Of a stretch of DNA of 64,000 nt, positions 26,881 to 35,747 are shown piece after piece. Every line of letters begins with the position of its first letter. Position 1 is the stretch's first letter. Below the pieces are notes generated by a model. It did no database searches and was not told the origin of the DNA. It saw only the letters and a program-made list of their open reading frames with translations. A program made the position numbers and the translations under genes. This stretch comes from Candidatus Accumulibacter proximus (GTDB lineage: Bacteria > Pseudomonadota > Gammaproteobacteria > Burkholderiales > Rhodocyclaceae): contig JADJMH010000016.1 in NCBI GenBank assembly GCA_016709675.1, forward strand, positions 62,001 through 126,000, written 5' to 3'.

Positions 26881-26997
26881 CGGGGACCTCCGAAAGTGCA
26901 GGACGGTGGATACATTCGTTGTCACGGTCTTGCATGCGGACCCGACGGCCGATGCAGGGCTTCAAAGCAGAGCGGGAAAGCAGCTACGCGACCAGAG

Positions 26998-28257
26998 TCA
27001 GGCAGGTTCCGGGTAGCGGGCGTCGTTGGGATACGAGGCAAAGTCCTTGCCGCGTGCCCGCCAGTCCGTCAGCCACTGTTCCGCAACCGCCTTACCTTCC
27101 TCGCGAAGTTTGGCGAAATGGCCAGCGCTGCGGTCGAATTTCGACGTGTGCTGGAGACCCCAGGCGGTTTCCCGCCTCATCTTGATGGTCCGGACCTCGA
27201 CGGTCTTGCGACCCCTCAGCGGCGGTTGACTGTCCCCATGTTCTGCGATCCAGCGATTGATCGTCAAGATGTGGTCGAGCTCCTGGTTCAGCGAGAGATT
27301 ACCGGCCAAGTCGTTCTCACGATCCTTGATATCTTCGAGGCTGACCTTCTGGGATTGCGGCGAGATCTCTTGCGGATTGATCCGCACAACCCAGATTTCG
27401 TCGGGCTTTTCGGCTTTTGTTCTGACGTCCAGGAGGTTGCGAACGGGGGGGTTCTGCGAATACAGGCCATCCCAATAATACGCATTGCGGGTCACGACTT
27501 TGTCGGGTTCACAAGTGGGAAACATCGTGTTGCCGATGACTTGCGCCGGTAGAATCTCGGGCAGAGTCCCTGAAGCTGCCACACCCTCGAGCGAGATCGC
27601 ACGGCGCATGCGCCAGCGAGTGACGTCGTATTGATTGACCTCCGGTGGGCTGGCCAGCAAACCGAGTTCTTCGAGGGTCTTGTTGGAATCGAAGACCTCG
27701 AAATTGCCGCTGAGAACCTCGATCGCGCCCACCAGGATGCGCCGCTCGGCCTTTGCCACCGCGGCCCAGTCAATCGTCTTGAAATCCGGACAGAGCGCGT
27801 CGAGCAGATCCGGAAAACCGAGGTAGTCGCTGCGGGCACCCATCATCGCAAGAGCGGACAGACCGACATTGCCGTGCCCGGCGTAGGGATTCGATCCCGG
27901 GAACGGCACGCCTTTCGCTTTCCACTGCAGAAGCGTGCCCACCATCTGGTTGTGGGCGATTTCCACCGGCGTGGTCGCAGCAAAGTTGTTCCAGAGAAAG
28001 TCCAGACGCTCAATCGCCTTGTCGATCGTGCCGCAGCCTGTGTCGGCAGCGTTGGGGACCAGTCCGTACCACGTGGCCAAAGCGCAAAGCGCTCCGGCGG
28101 AAGTGCCGCTGACGGCAATGATGTCGAACTTCTCTCCCCCGCCAGCGTCGGCGTCCCACGCTTTCTTGGTTTCCAGAATCTGTGTGAGAACGCCCCAGGT
28201 AAACGCTGCGTGCGTACCACCACCTTGACAGGCGATTGCCACTTTCTTCGTGCTCAT
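26998..28257 (-). CDS. Patatin-like phospholipase
   Basis: 419 residues without a signal peptide. Patatin motifs are complete: the glycine-rich oxyanion loop QGGGTHAAF (residues 11-19), the nucleophile elbow SGTSAG (Ser53) and the catalytic-Asp loop YYWDGLYSQNP. The Ser-Asp dyad would hydrolyse acyl lipids. The C-terminal ~120 residues are charged and outside the patatin core. It is co-oriented with the GntP permease gene on one side and the binding-protein gene on the other, with gaps of ~117-130 bp, so operon membership is uncertain. Confidence 0.88.
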   Translation of the reverse strand: MSTKKVAIACQGGGTHAAFTWGVLTQILETKKAWDADAGGGEKFDIIAVSGTSAGALCALATWYGLVPNAADTGCGTIDKAIERLDFLWNNFAATTPVEIAHNQMVGTLLQWKAKGVPFPGSNPYAGHGNVGLSALAMMGARSDYLGFPDLLDALCPDFKTIDWAAVAKAERRILVGAIEVLSGNFEVFDSNKTLEELGLLASPPEVNQYDVTRWRMRRAISLEGVAASGTLPEILPAQVIGNTMFPTCEPDKVVTRNAYYWDGLYSQNPPVRNLLDVRTKAEKPDEIWVVRINPQEISPQSQKVSLEDIKDRENDLAGNLSLNQELDHILTINRWIAEHGDSQPPLRGRKTVEVRTIKMRRETAWGLQHTSKFDRSAGHFAKLREEGKAVAEQWLTDWRARGKDFASYPNDARYPEPA

Positions 28258-28390
28258 GTCCGGTCTTTCATGTTCATTAAAGGATGGAAAACGCGACGGC
28301 GTCTTCCGCAGTACCGAGGCCCCGATCGGGGGCCGTCAACCGCGCTGCTCACCACGCGAGCAGCACGCCCCAAGGCCAGGCCAGCCGCGG

Positions 28391-29842
28391 CTAGAACGAA
28401 CCGACGGTGGAGCCCAGGGCAATCACCGCAGCGAGCGCCAGCAGGGCGCCGACAATGGCGACCATGATGATGTCAAAGTAGCTTTCCCGGTGCGTAGCGC
28501 CGCAGACGGCGAGCAGGGTCACGACGGCGCCGTTGTGCGGCAGGCTGTCGAGCGTGGCCGCGCCGATCACCGCCACGCGGTGCATCAGCGCCGGGTCAAT
28601 GCCATGGGTTGCAGCGATCTGCATATAGGTTTCGCCAAGCGCGCCGAGGGCAATGGTCAGTCCCCCCGAGGCCGAACCGGTGAGCGCCGAGAGCACGTTG
28701 GTGGCCAGCGCCAGGCCGACCAGCGGGCCGCCTTCGATGCCCAGTACCCAGTCGCGCACAGCCTCGAAGGCCGGCAGCGATGCGACCACCGCACCAAAGC
28801 CAACCAGGCTGGCGACGCTCAACACCGGCAGCGCTGAAGCATTGAGGCCAGCGTCCACCGTGTCGCGCAGCGCCAGCAGACGACCCCGATTCAGAAGGTA
28901 CACCGCGACGATCGCCAAAGCCAGCGCGACGATCACCGACCAGACACCGCCGACGCTCGCCAGCGAGGTTTCGCCCCAGCGCAGTTCCGCCAGGTAACTC
29001 GTGTCAAGGCGCGGCAGCACCAGCTGCGACATCGTCAGGTTGACCACCATGACGACGATGAGTGGCAACAGGGCGACGCCGAATCCCGGCAATTGCGGAC
29101 TGCGCGTGCCGTGCTCGACTTCCGCGGGATCGAACTCGTGCGATGCCGTGGCGCGCTCGCGCACCACCGGGTCGTGCGCTGCCTGGGAGGCCGAGGCGAT
29201 CTGGCCGGTGAAACCTTCGCCGGCGCGGCGCGCAACAGACTCGACGCGCGTCAGCCACCACAGCCCAAAGCCCAGCATGATGCCAGCCGCCATGAAGCCC
29301 AAGCCGGGCGCAGCGAACGGCGTGGTGCCGAAGAACGGCATCGGGATCGCATTCTGGATCGCCGGCGTGCCCGGCAGGGCCGACATCGTGAAGGTCGCGG
29401 TGCCCAGCATCACGGCTCCGGGCAGCAACCGGTTGGGAACGTCGGCGGCGCGGAACAGGGCCTGACCCATCGGAGCGAGTACGAACATCGCGACGAAGAC
29501 GCTGACGCCGCCGTAGGTGACCAATGCGCCGGCCAGCACGACGGCCAGGATGGCGCGGTGTGCTCCGAGTCGTTCAGTCATGAACTGCGCAATGGCGGTG
29601 ACCGAGCCGCTGTCGTCCATCAGCTTGCCGAACAGCGCACCGAGCAGGAACAGCGGAAAGAACTGCGCAATGAAGCCTGCGGCCGAACCCATGAAGGTCT
29701 GGGTCCAGTTGGCGAGCAGTGGATCGCCCGCGAAAGCCGCCGCGATCAGTGCCGCGACGGGTGCCAGACCGAGGACGCTCCAGCCGCGAAAAGCCAGCCA
29801 GACGAGCAGTCCGAGGCCGAGCAGGATACCGAGTAGACCCAT
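28391..29842 (-). CDS. GntP-family permease
   Basis: 483 residues, very hydrophobic throughout with ~12 membrane segments. Matches the gluconate:H+ symporter family: FIAQFFPLFLLGALFGKLMD, LVTYGGVSVFVAMFVLAPMG, AVMLGTATFTMSALPGTPAI, AIPMPFFGTTPFAAPGLGFM, and the late motif VLSALTGSASGGLTIALGAL. Some relatives carry hydroxybutyrate or other short organic acids. A hydrophilic loop occupies residues ~205-250. No associated catabolic gene is visible. Confidence 0.85.
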   Translation of the reverse strand: MGLLGILLGLGLLVWLAFRGWSVLGLAPVAALIAAAFAGDPLLANWTQTFMGSAAGFIAQFFPLFLLGALFGKLMDDSGSVTAIAQFMTERLGAHRAILAVVLAGALVTYGGVSVFVAMFVLAPMGQALFRAADVPNRLLPGAVMLGTATFTMSALPGTPAIQNAIPMPFFGTTPFAAPGLGFMAAGIMLGFGLWWLTRVESVARRAGEGFTGQIASASQAAHDPVVRERATASHEFDPAEVEHGTRSPQLPGFGVALLPLIVVMVVNLTMSQLVLPRLDTSYLAELRWGETSLASVGGVWSVIVALALAIVAVYLLNRGRLLALRDTVDAGLNASALPVLSVASLVGFGAVVASLPAFEAVRDWVLGIEGGPLVGLALATNVLSALTGSASGGLTIALGALGETYMQIAATHGIDPALMHRVAVIGAATLDSLPHNGAVVTLLAVCGATHRESYFDIIMVAIVGALLALAAVIALGSTVGSF

Positions 29843-30096
29843 CGTCAGCTTGTCTTAAGCAGGAGGTTAAGGTCGGGTATCTGGTGTTGGCCACCGCCTT
29901 CGGCTTGCGCGTCGACCGACCAGTCAGCTGTGCGGCTTGCTTCGTCGCGCAGCATGGCGATATTCTAGGCCACGCGAGAGGCCTTCGTCCATGGCCCGTG
30001 TGATTCCGCCATCACGGCATCGGTCAAGCAGTCGCCACGCGGATCAAGGTCGGTCAATTCACCCGCGGCCGGGTCACACATTTTGCCCTGGCGCTG

Positions 30097-32613
30097 CTAC
30101 CGGTCCGCAGCTGCCGGCGGCACCAGCGCTCCCAACGGGCTCCGCAGGTGCATCTCGCGTTGCGGCAGCGGCACCTCGATGCCTGCCTCCGCCAGGCCGT
30201 CGCGAATGCCTACGGACAGCGTGCTGTGCACAGCCACCCAGTCGGATCCAGGGGTGGTCCAGGCCCGTACACTGAACTCCAGAGCGCCCGGGGTGAGGCC
30301 GCTCAGGACGGCGATAGGGGCGGGCGACAAGGCGATGCCATCGATGCCGCGTGCAATGTTTACCAGTAGTTCGATGGTCTGCTTGGGGCTCACGCTGTAG
30401 CCGGTACTGACGCCGACGTGGATGCGCCGGCTGCTGCCGCTGAGCGTCCAGTTCACCAGCTTGTCGGCCAGCAGCATGCCGTTGGGCACCACCACCTCGG
30501 CACCATCGAAGGTGGTGATGATCGTGGCACGCATGCCGATGTCGCGGACCTTGCCGCTCATCCCCGCCACATCCACCACATCACCAAGCCGGATCGGTCG
30601 CTCGAACATCAGGATCAGCCCAGCGACAAAGTTCTTCACCACATCCTGCAGGCCGAAACCGATGCCAACGCCGAGCGCACCGAAGACGATGGCCAGTTGC
30701 CCCACCTGAAAGCCGGCCATGGCCAGCGCCAGCAGCAGACCGATGAAGATGATGCCGTAATAGGTCAGCGTCGAGATGCTGTCGCCCACCCCGCGCGGCA
30801 AGGCCAGCGCGGGCAGCAGGTCTTCGGCGAGCACCAGACGGATCGTTCTGGCCAGCCAGAAGGCCGCCCAGATCGCTACCGCAAACGCTGCGAGGTTGCC
30901 CAGGCTGATCGACACCAGGCCAAGCTGGAATTCGTGCGTGAGTGCTGTCACCAAAGCGGTGGAAAGTGGCCGATAAACGCGGAACGACTGTAGCGCGTAG
31001 ATCAGCCAGGCAAGCACCATCAGCGTGCGACCGAGCCGGGCCGCCAGCGGGATCAGCGAGCCGGAATGGCGCCCGGCGAAGCGCGCCAGCGTCGAGCGGG
31101 GAACCAGGACCTGGAACAGGGCCACCAATACCGTGCTGCCGGCGTACAGGGCCAGCGCGGCATAACTGCTGTCGAGCAGCGCGCCGGTGAGCATCGTCGC
31201 CAGTGAGATGTTGCCGAGGACGTTGGAGCCTGCCGATACGAGCAGCACAACGCAGGCTATCCAGCCAAGAAATGTCAGTGCCCGGACGGGCATCGGCCCG
31301 GCCTCGGCGATGTCATCCCGTCGCGCGCGCAGCATGCGCCAGGCCAGTGTCAGCAGCATCAGCAGGTTCAGGGCCAGCAGGACGCCGCGGTACAGCAACT
31401 GGTCGCCGAGCAGCAACGAGGCCAGGGTGTTCAGCAAATAGAAGACGGCGCTGAAGTAGGCCCAGGGGCCGACGCTGGCCAGTACGCGGCGCTGGACAAG
31501 CGCCAGCACCGGGATCCAGGTGAGGAGCATCACCGCCTGCTGGCGGAAGATCGGCCCCTGGATGTCGTACACCACGGCGCCGATCAAGACGAGCAACAAC
31601 CACGCCGCCCAGGGCCGCGAGAGTGCGCGCATGGACAGCTCGGTGGCTTGCCCGGTCGCCACCAGCAGGCGAGCGCGATACCTCAGCCAGACCATCGCCG
31701 GCAGGAGCAGCACAGCGCCGGCCGCCAGGGCCGGCAGCCAGCGAACGTTGGCGGCGTCGTAACTGCTGGCAAACGTACGCTCGATATCGAGGCTACGGGT
31801 CAGACCGGCACTCACCGGCTCCCGCGATGCGGCCTCGCGCAATGCCAGCCACAGCGGCGGCGTCTCCATGCTCACCAGTCGCCGGTCCTGGTCCTCGACC
31901 ATACTTGACACTGAGGCGATGCCCTGTTGCACCTGCGTCGCCAGAGCGCCGCCCGTCCGTCCGAGATCGAGCAGCCTGGCGAGGGGCACCGAGAGTAGCT
32001 TTTCTGCGTCTTCGATCCTGGCAATCAACTCCTCGACACGTTCCCGCAGCGCGGGTGGCAGAGCCGCGGTATGAGCGGTGGCCTGCCAGGCCGCCCGTCG
32101 GTTTGCCAGGTCGGACACGTCTTCGGACTGGGCGTTGATCGTGCGCGCCAGTTCCGCACGCGTCTGGGCGACGGATCGCTCGTAGAGCAGCCAGTGGCGC
32201 TGCAGGCTCTCGAGCCGGCGCACCGACAGCACGGCCAGATCGCTCTTGCCGGAGCGTTCCGCGAGCTGCTGGATGGCCCTGGCATGACGCGCGAACGCCG
32301 CTTCGTAGCGCCGGGCGGCATCCGGCGCCTGCGCGCGATGCACGATGGCCTGGATGTCCTGCTCGTCGGCGTCGGCGCGGGCCGGAATATCGGCGGACCT
32401 GTGGGCTGGTGTCTGTAGCGCGCTGTCGGCCGGCGCAGGAGGGGAGTCGGCGCTGGCGGTGACCGCCTGGGCCCGGACGGGGGGGGCCGCGACCGAGAGC
32501 CACAACAGCAGCGCGCCGACGGCAAGCCACGCCTGGCGCGTGTGCGGGCGAAACGCCCGGCGGCAACCAGTTGACAGGTGGCTACGAGCGAACGGAGCAA
32601 ATAGACGTCGCAT
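30097..32613 (-). CDS. MscS-family mechanosensitive channel with DUF3772
   Basis: 838 residues. A signal peptide is followed by a periplasmic helical/coiled region of ~230 residues (DUF3772-like, QxxRYEAAFARHARAI), then about 10-11 membrane segments and the MscS core near the C-terminus: GFGLQDVVKNFVAGLILMFE, RPIRLGDVVDVAGMSGKV, RATIITTFDGAEVVVPNG and VNWTLSGSSRRIHVGVSTGY. This is the large MscK-like architecture, which gates on membrane tension and may respond to ions or periplasmic ligands. It diverges from the DUF2252 operon across 556 bp. Confidence 0.88.
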   Translation of the reverse strand: MRRLFAPFARSHLSTGCRRAFRPHTRQAWLAVGALLLWLSVAAPPVRAQAVTASADSPPAPADSALQTPAHRSADIPARADADEQDIQAIVHRAQAPDAARRYEAAFARHARAIQQLAERSGKSDLAVLSVRRLESLQRHWLLYERSVAQTRAELARTINAQSEDVSDLANRRAAWQATAHTAALPPALRERVEELIARIEDAEKLLSVPLARLLDLGRTGGALATQVQQGIASVSSMVEDQDRRLVSMETPPLWLALREAASREPVSAGLTRSLDIERTFASSYDAANVRWLPALAAGAVLLLPAMVWLRYRARLLVATGQATELSMRALSRPWAAWLLLVLIGAVVYDIQGPIFRQQAVMLLTWIPVLALVQRRVLASVGPWAYFSAVFYLLNTLASLLLGDQLLYRGVLLALNLLMLLTLAWRMLRARRDDIAEAGPMPVRALTFLGWIACVVLLVSAGSNVLGNISLATMLTGALLDSSYAALALYAGSTVLVALFQVLVPRSTLARFAGRHSGSLIPLAARLGRTLMVLAWLIYALQSFRVYRPLSTALVTALTHEFQLGLVSISLGNLAAFAVAIWAAFWLARTIRLVLAEDLLPALALPRGVGDSISTLTYYGIIFIGLLLALAMAGFQVGQLAIVFGALGVGIGFGLQDVVKNFVAGLILMFERPIRLGDVVDVAGMSGKVRDIGMRATIITTFDGAEVVVPNGMLLADKLVNWTLSGSSRRIHVGVSTGYSVSPKQTIELLVNIARGIDGIALSPAPIAVLSGLTPGALEFSVRAWTTPGSDWVAVHSTLSVGIRDGLAEAGIEVPLPQREMHLRSPLGALVPPAAADR

Positions 32614-33169
32614 GAGTCTCGTGGTTCCTGATCGCCACGTTCGTGGTCAAGCCAGCGGTTTTGAAACCAGGTGCTGTTGACCAATCCCCGGGGCGAGGCG
32701 TTGTTGCTGCTGGCGTATCGGCGTTCTAGCGAAGGCGCCTCGCGATACGCTGCAGCCGATGCGCCCGCACTGAGTGTCGCATTCTTGCGGCAACAAAATC
32801 AATCCGATGCCAACCGGACGCGCACCCCCTCCAGCTGCATGCTGGGCAAACCCGCCCCGACCAAGGGCGATCCAGTCCCTGGTCAAGAAAACCGGGACGG
32901 ACGCCAGTTCCTGCCGCGTTACCACCCTGACGATGATCGCCTCGCTGGCGGGAGTCATCGCTTCGGTGCAAGCGAGCGACACCGCGTCGCGCAGTGGCCC
33001 CGCTTGGCTGCATTCGCCAGCTTGACAAGCAGTCGCCCCGGCGGCATCCTGTGGCGGAAATTCACGACGCCAATTCGTTGGATGCGTATCCGTTGCTGGC
33101 CAGTGACGGGTTTCATGTTTCCACCGCAACCCTTCTGGCTGCACGCCAGAGGCGATTCGAGGAGTGCCG
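32614..33169. other. Divergent intergenic region upstream of the DUF2252/RND/Mrp block
   Basis: 556 bp between the mechanosensitive channel gene (minus) and DUF2252 gene (plus). Long frames cross it on both strands but none gives a recognisable product or good start. The promoters for both units should be here; I cannot single one out. GAGGAG at 33159-33164 is the DUF2252 ribosome-binding site. Confidence 0.4.
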
Positions 33170-34564
33170 ATGACGGAGACCGACCCCAGCACGCCTTCGC
33201 CGACAACGGCTCCGGTGCACGACCTCCGGGAGACCGTCGAGGAGCGAAGCGCGGCCGGCAAGGCTGCGCGCAAGCGGGCTCCGCGGAGCGCGTTTGCGCG
33301 CTGGGACGAAACCGCGCGCGGGCACGACGCCCTCGACACGATCGTCGCCCAGAACGCGATCCGGGTTCCCGAGTTGCTCCCCGTCCGACACGGCCGCATG
33401 GTGGCCTCGCCGTGGAACTACTACCGCGGAGCAGCCGCGGTGATGGCTGCCGATCTCGCGTCCCGGCCCCACAGCGGGCTGCTGGTGCAGCTCTGCGGCG
33501 ACGCTCACGTCCTCAACTTCGGCCTGTGGGCGACGCCCGAGCGGAACCTCCTGTTTGACCTTCGCGACTTTGACGAGACGCTGCCCGGGCCCTTCGAGTG
33601 GGATGTGCAGCGACTCGCCGCCAGCCTGGTGGTGGCGGCTCGGGAGGACGGTCTCAAGGCGGCGACGGCGGATGAGGCGGTGGTCACGGCAGTGGAGGCG
33701 TACCGGGACCGCATGGCCCGCTACGCGAAGATGAGCGAGCTCAGCCTCTGGTACGACGGCACGCATGTCGACAGCCTGATCAGCTACTTCACACCGGCCG
33801 ACCGCGAACTGATCTCGGTGCACATCGAGAAGGAATCCAGGAGCCGTACTCACCTCGGCGCGTTCGCCAAGCTCACCTCGATGGTCGACGGCCGGCCACG
33901 GATCGACGAGGACCCACCCTTCCGCGTTGCCATCGACGACGACGAGCAGGACGCGCTGACCGACCAGTTCCTCGCTGGCTACCGGATGACCTTGCGGGAG
34001 GATAGGCGCTTCCTGTTCGACCGCTTCACGCCGGTTGACGTGGTCCGCCAGGTCGTGGGGGTCGGCAGCGTCGGCATGCGCGTGTATCTGGTTCTCCTCG
34101 AGGGCCGCAGCGGCAGCGACCCGTTGTTCCTGCAGATCAAGCAGGCGGGTCCGTCGGTATATGAGTCTTACCTCGGCCGCAGCCAGCACGACAATCATGG
34201 GGCCCGGGTGATCGCCGGCAAGCGGGCGCTGCAAACAGCGACCGGCATCTTCGTCGGCTGGGGCTCGTTCCAGGGCAGGGACTACTACGTGCGGCAGTTC
34301 CGTGACATGAAGATCATCCTCGATATCAAATTGCTCGCCCCCTGCCTGGTCGAGTTCGCTGCCGCCTGTGGCGAGACGCTGGCGCGGGCCCACGCCCGCT
34401 CGGGAGACGCCGTGGCGATCAGCGCGTACCTCGGCAAGGGCTCGCAGTTCGCCACCGCCCTTTGCGACTTCGCCCGCCTTTACGCCGACCAGAACGAGCG
34501 CGACCACGCGCAACTCGAGCGCGCCATCGCCGCGGGTACGGTCGCGAGTGCACCGGGTTGGTAG
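33170..34564 (+). CDS. DUF2252 family protein
   Basis: 464 residues from ATG 33170, with GAGGAG 5 nt upstream (a GTG at 33164 is less well placed). Family landmarks: FARWDETARGHDALDTIVAQ, LLPVRHGRMVASPWNYYRGA, the metal/nucleotide-like motif CGDAHVLNFGLW, FDLRDFDETLPGPFEWDVQR, and the C-terminal YVRQFRDMK. DUF2252 proteins have a protein-kinase-like fold with GDAHxxNFG resembling the HxDxxxxN loop of small-molecule kinases; the substrate is unknown. The gene ends 70 bp before the RND adaptor and points the same way, so it may be the first gene of that operon. Confidence 0.85.
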   Translation: MTETDPSTPSPTTAPVHDLRETVEERSAAGKAARKRAPRSAFARWDETARGHDALDTIVAQNAIRVPELLPVRHGRMVASPWNYYRGAAAVMAADLASRPHSGLLVQLCGDAHVLNFGLWATPERNLLFDLRDFDETLPGPFEWDVQRLAASLVVAAREDGLKAATADEAVVTAVEAYRDRMARYAKMSELSLWYDGTHVDSLISYFTPADRELISVHIEKESRSRTHLGAFAKLTSMVDGRPRIDEDPPFRVAIDDDEQDALTDQFLAGYRMTLREDRRFLFDRFTPVDVVRQVVGVGSVGMRVYLVLLEGRSGSDPLFLQIKQAGPSVYESYLGRSQHDNHGARVIAGKRALQTATGIFVGWGSFQGRDYYVRQFRDMKIILDIKLLAPCLVEFAAACGETLARAHARSGDAVAISAYLGKGSQFATALCDFARLYADQNERDHAQLERAIAAGTVASAPGW

Positions 34565-34634
34565 GAACGCACTTAGAATTATCTGCCTCAGGCTCGCCTG
34601 CCAATTCACCGAAACTTCAACAAGGAGCCGCTCT

Positions 34635-35747
34635 GTGTCCGTGAACGTTGCCACCAAGCGAACCGCTTTTCTGTCCGGAACGAACGCCTTGCTGACGCTC
34701 GCCGCGTTGGCGCTGCTGGCGGCCTGTCAGCGCGCTGACGAAGCGTCGGTGCCGGAGATTCGCCCGGTGCGCGTGACGAACATCGAAAGCCGTGCCGCGA
34801 GTGGTATCGTCTCCCTGACCGGCTCGGTGCAGGCGCAGACCGAGATCAACGAGTCATTCCGCATCGACGGCCGGCTGGTCGAGCGAACGGTGGACATCGG
34901 CGACAAGGTAAAGCCCGGTCAACTCATTGCGCGGCTCGATCCGCAGAACGAGGAAAGCGGCCTGCAGTCGGCGCGTGCGCAACTGGCGGCCGCACGGGCA
35001 CAGTTGGTGGAGGCGCGCAACAATCACGCGCGCATGCGCGAGCTGGTGGCCGAAGACGCCGTCTCGCGCGCCTCGTTCGACCAGGCCGTGGCACTGCTGA
35101 AGACCGCCGAGTCGCAGGTCGAGGCGGTACAGTCGCAGGTCAGCCTGGCGGAGAACCGTCTGAGCTATACGCGCCTCTTCGCGAACGTGGCCGGCGTCGT
35201 GACGGCGCGCGGGCCGGAGCCCGGCGAAGTCGTTGCGGCCGGACGCATGATCGTCCAGGTGGCGCGCGAGGGCGCGCGCGACGCGGTTTTCGACGTGCCG
35301 GGCCGCATCAAGGACGTCGCGCCGAAGATTCCAGAGATCACGGTGGCGCTGACCGACGACCCGCGGGTGACGGTAGCCGGCCGGGTACGGGAAGTCTCGC
35401 CGCGCGCGGATCCGGTGACCGGCACCTTCGTCGTGCGCGTACGCCTGATCGACCCGCCGCCGGCCATGCGCCTGGGCAGCACCGTTACGGGCAGGATGCA
35501 ACTGCCCGAGGCGCTTGCCATCGAGGTGCCGGCCTCGGCGCTGGTACGCGCCGACGGCAAGACCGCGGTATGGGTGGTCGACAAGGCTTCGAGCACCGTA
35601 TCGTTGCGCAACGTCCAGCTGGGCGGGGGCGACGCCAACACCGTGCAGGTGGCCGCGGGGCTGAACCCAGGCGACGTCGTCGTCATCGCCGGCGCGCAGG
35701 CGCTGCGCCCGGGCCAGAAAGTGCGCGTGCCGGAGACCCGCTCGTGA
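34635..35747 (+). CDS. RND efflux periplasmic adaptor (membrane-fusion) lipoprotein
   Basis: 370 residues from GTG 34635 (AAGGAG with 7-nt spacing). Lipobox LAAC at residues 28-31 means lipid anchoring at Cys31. The fold follows AcrA/MexA: a barrel-sandwich half (VTLTG-like SLTGSVQAQTEINESFRI, DIGDKVKPGQLIARLD), an alpha-hairpin (LAAARAQLVEARNNHARM ... VSRASFDQAVALLKTAESQ), the second half-motif LSYTRLFANVAGVVTARGPE, and a beta-barrel with GRVREVSPRADPVTGTF. It joins the inner-membrane RND pump to the outer-membrane factor. Its stop overlaps the permease GTG (GTGA). Confidence 0.9.
   Translation: MSVNVATKRTAFLSGTNALLTLAALALLAACQRADEASVPEIRPVRVTNIESRAASGIVSLTGSVQAQTEINESFRIDGRLVERTVDIGDKVKPGQLIARLDPQNEESGLQSARAQLAAARAQLVEARNNHARMRELVAEDAVSRASFDQAVALLKTAESQVEAVQSQVSLAENRLSYTRLFANVAGVVTARGPEPGEVVAAGRMIVQVAREGARDAVFDVPGRIKDVAPKIPEITVALTDDPRVTVAGRVREVSPRADPVTGTFVVRVRLIDPPPAMRLGSTVTGRMQLPEALAIEVPASALVRADGKTAVWVVDKASSTVSLRNVQLGGGDANTVQVAAGLNPGDVVVIAGAQALRPGQKVRVPETRS

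Noticed and set aside
32671..33558. 295-codon plus-strand ORF before and into DUF2252
   Set aside because: Runs out of frame with the clear DUF2252 gene and resembles nothing.
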